Source: Frankiales bacterium (GTDB taxonomy: Bacteria > Actinomycetota > Actinomycetes > Mycobacteriales > SCTD01). From it: 7,677 nt of DNA. The stretch lies in the NCBI GenBank assembly GCA_025965755.1, contig JAOPWI010000324.1, forward strand, positions 1 to 7,677. The letters run 5' to 3'. The position numbers and the translations under genes were made by a program. This document shows positions 6,255-7,677 of the stretch, piece after piece. Every line of letters starts with the position of its first letter. Within the stretch, counting starts at the first letter, position 1. The notes below the pieces were generated by a model. It was not told where the DNA came from. It saw nothing but the letters and a program-made list of their open reading frames with translations, and made no database searches.

Positions 6255-6896
6255 TCAGGCCAGCGGGAGCACGACCCGCACGCGCCGCCCGCCGGTCGGG
6301 CCGGTGGTCGTCTCGACCGAGCCGCCGGCCCGCTGGACGAGTCGCCGCACGATGCCCGCGCCGAGCCCGTCCCCGAGGCGGGGGACCGGCACCGCCGCCG
6401 GCTGGTCCGTCACCGTGAGGGCCAGGGCGCTGCGGCGGCGCTGGGCGAGGACCTCCACGTCGGCCGTCGGGGAGCCGTAGCGGCAGGCGTTCTCCACCAG
6501 GTTGGTGAGGATCTGGCGCACCACGGTGGCGTCCAGGTGCACCAGCGCGGCGTCGTCGTCGACGACCAGCCGCAGCCGGCCCGGGGACAGCCCGGCCGCG
6601 CTGGCCGCCGCGTGCACCACGTCGGGCAGCCAGACGTCGTACGCCGGACGCCCCGGCCCGGCCGGCCGGCACTGCGCGCGGAGCTCCTCGATCAGCGACT
6701 GCAGGTGCTCGGCGTGCTGCTCGACCAGGCGCAGCGCCTCGTCGCGCTCGTCCGGGCGCAGGCCGCTGCCCGAGCGGGCGGCCCGGGCCAGCGCGCGTAC
6801 GGAGGCCACCGGGCTGCGCAGCTCGTGGCACAGGGCGTCGAGCGTGCGGGAGGGGCCGGCGGACGGCCGGCGAGGGAGGCGGAAGGCCAGGCGCAC
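6255..6896 (-). CDS. Small soluble two-component histidine kinase
   Basis: The 213-residue product contains only a kinase core. The dimerisation and phosphoacceptor helix carries His24 in LCHELRSPV (22-30). A HATPase-type domain follows, with the N-box ILTNLVENACRYG (129-141, Asn132 and Asn136) and a C-terminal glycine box around GDGLGAGIVRRL (175-186). The first glycine box is degenerate: D164 is followed by QPAAVPVP instead of D-x-G-x-G, and the ATP lid is very short. There is no membrane helix, PAS, GAF or other sensor domain, so the input must come from a partner protein or be lost. The GTG start has GGAGG at 6901-6905, four bases upstream. It is divergent from the response regulator at 6975, its probable partner, and lies directly upstream of the manganese catalase on the same strand. 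Reduced ATP binding, or a phosphatase role, is possible. Confidence 0.85.
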   Translation of the reverse strand: MRLAFRLPRRPSAGPSRTLDALCHELRSPVASVRALARAARSGSGLRPDERDEALRLVEQHAEHLQSLIEELRAQCRPAGPGRPAYDVWLPDVVHAAASAAGLSPGRLRLVVDDDAALVHLDATVVRQILTNLVENACRYGSPTADVEVLAQRRRSALALTVTDQPAAVPVPRLGDGLGAGIVRRLVQRAGGSVETTTGPTGGRRVRVVLPLA

Positions 6897-6918
6897 GTCT
6901 CCTCCAGGTGGTGAGGCG

Positions 6919-6950
6919 TGACCCGGCGCTGCCCGGGCACCGGCGGGTCA
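6919..6950. promoter_or_regulatory. 32-bp near-perfect palindrome in divergent kinase/regulator gap
   Basis: The left half, TGACCCGGCGCTGCCC (6919-6934), pairs with the right half (6935-6950) at 14 of 16 positions. The mismatches are 6926/6943 and 6929/6940. The centre, TGCCCGGGCA, is a perfect 10-base palindrome, and the outer arms TGACCCG/CGGGTCA are also perfect. It occupies the middle of the 78-base gap between the kinase start (6896) and the regulator start (6975), where both promoters should lie. It is a good candidate operator, possibly for the response regulator itself. It could also form a cruciform or an mRNA hairpin. No consensus -10 or -35 boxes could be assigned. Confidence 0.5.
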
Positions 6951-6974
6951 ACCGGACGAGGGGTGACAGGCGGC

Positions 6975-7622
6975 ATGTCCACGCAGCCCGTACGCGTCCT
7001 GCTCGTGGACGACCACCCGGCGTTCTCGCGCGGGCTGGCCCTGCTGCTGGCCGCCGAGGCCCGGGAGCGGCTCGAGGTCGTCGGCCAGGTCGACGACGCC
7101 GCGCAGGCGGTCGCGACGGCCCGGCGGGTGCGCCCGGACCTCGCGCTCGTCGACCTGTCCATGCCGGAGCCCGGTGGGCTGGCCGCCGTGCGGGCGCTCA
7201 CCCGCGAACTGCCGGCCGTGGCCGTGCTCGTGCTGTCGGGCCTGCTGGAGGACGAGCCGGCCCTGGAGGCGCTGCGGGCCGGCGCCCGCGGCTTCGTGCC
7301 CAAGACCAGCGACCCCGCCTCGCTGGTGTCGCCGCTGCTCGCGGCGGCCGACGGCTGGGCGCTGCTGCCGCCGCGGCTGCTGGCCCGGCTGGTGTCCCAC
7401 GGCGCTCCGCGGGCGGCCGGGCTGCGCGCCCAGCTCGACGAGGACCAGGTGGCCCTGTGGCGCATGGTCGCGCTCGGCCACTCCGCCGAGCAGGTGGCCA
7501 CCCGGCTCTACGTCTCCGAGCGCACCGCCAAGCGCATGGTCGCCGGACTGCTGGAGCGGCTCGGTGCGTCCACCCGGATGGAGGCCGCCGCCCTGGCCGG
7601 TCGCGCCGGGCTGCTGGACTGA
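6975..7622 (+). CDS. NarL/LuxR-type response regulator
   Basis: The 215-residue product is a DNA-binding response regulator. The receiver domain (about 6-120) has the acidic pair Asp12-Asp13, phosphoacceptor Asp60 in VDLSMPEPGG, switch Ser88 in LVLSGL and Lys110 in VPKT, so phosphorylation should work. The C-terminal LuxR helix-turn-helix covers about 154-210, with GHSAEQVATRLYVSERTAKR as its core. It departs from the commonest family wording: LDEDQ replaces LTxRE, and TAKRMV replaces TVKNHV. The ATG at 6975 is chosen because the receiver begins six residues later; the ribosome site is weak (AGG at 6968-6970), and GTG at 6963 is an alternative. The gene is divergent from the sensor-less histidine kinase across a 78-base gap, which suggests a cognate pair. 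Targets are unknown; the palindrome in that gap and the manganese catalase promoter are candidates. Confidence 0.95.
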   Translation: MSTQPVRVLLVDDHPAFSRGLALLLAAEARERLEVVGQVDDAAQAVATARRVRPDLALVDLSMPEPGGLAAVRALTRELPAVAVLVLSGLLEDEPALEALRAGARGFVPKTSDPASLVSPLLAAADGWALLPPRLLARLVSHGAPRAAGLRAQLDEDQVALWRMVALGHSAEQVATRLYVSERTAKRMVAGLLERLGASTRMEAAALAGRAGLLD

Positions 7623-7627
7623 CCCGA

Positions 7628-7648
7628 CCGGGCCAGCGGCTGGCCCGG
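7628..7648 (+). terminator. Hairpin terminator after response regulator
   Basis: CCGGGCCAG (7628-7636) and CTGGCCCGG (7640-7648) form a perfect 9-bp stem with a 3-base loop, six bases after the TGA stop. No T-run follows. A 12-base palindrome, GCCCGGCCGGGC (7643-7654), overlaps its right arm. It is likely the end of the regulator transcript. Confidence 0.65.
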
Positions 7649-7677
7649 CCGGGCAGGGTGAGCGGCCCGGGCGCGGA

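Noticed and set aside
5277..6914. 545-codon plus-strand frame opposite the manganese catalase and kinase
   Set aside because: Antisense shadow spanning two well-supported genes; composition is typical of reverse-frame translation.
6918..6974. Upstream 19-residue extension of the response regulator
   Set aside because: It translates the palindrome, which is why both strands read MTRRCPG here. The receiver domain fits the ATG at 6975.

Overview
The window comes from a very GC-rich bacterium. GTG starts are frequent, third codon positions are almost always G or C, and several GTGA-type or near-zero gene junctions occur. All of this fits a high-GC actinobacterium. The gene mix (manganese catalase, Nramp manganese importer, short two-component proteins) would suit a stress-hardy soil or rock lineage such as the Geodermatophilaceae, but that placement is inference. 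No tRNA, rRNA, CRISPR array, insertion sequence or phage gene was seen, and the seven genes plus one probable small catalase-fold gene fill almost all of the DNA.

Layout from left to right: (1) an acyl-CoA dehydrogenase on the minus strand (24-1226); (2) a 185-base divergent gap; (3) a roughly 200-residue catalase-fold-like protein on the plus strand (1412-2014); (4) a minus-strand cluster read from 5176 down to 2011, comprising an Nramp/MntH metal importer, an EamA/DMT-family permease (20-base gap) and an inositol-monophosphatase-family protein (4-base GTGA overlap); (5) a perfect 13-bp hairpin at 5234-5262; (6) a minus-strand manganese catalase (5268-6149); (7) a minus-strand small soluble histidine kinase (6255-6896); (8) a 78-base divergent gap holding a 32-base near-perfect palindrome; (9) a plus-strand NarL/LuxR-type response regulator (6975-7622), followed by a hairpin.

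The most coherent theme is manganese and peroxide handling. The Nramp protein should import Mn2+, and the manganese catalase just upstream of it has a complete di-manganese ligand set. A divergent kinase/regulator pair sits directly upstream of the catalase and could control it, although no target site can be proven from sequence. A third possible peroxide-related gene is the catalase-fold-like protein, which keeps a distal-His-like RVFHPHG motif and a C-terminal RSWAY motif resembling the haem-ligand region of true catalases. It and the phosphatase-family gene end convergently inside the same palindromic CTAG, which gives both genes their TAG stop.

No wholly new system is evident. The best leads are the minimal catalase-fold protein, the large dyad between the divergent two-component genes, and the manganese import/manganese catalase neighbourhood.
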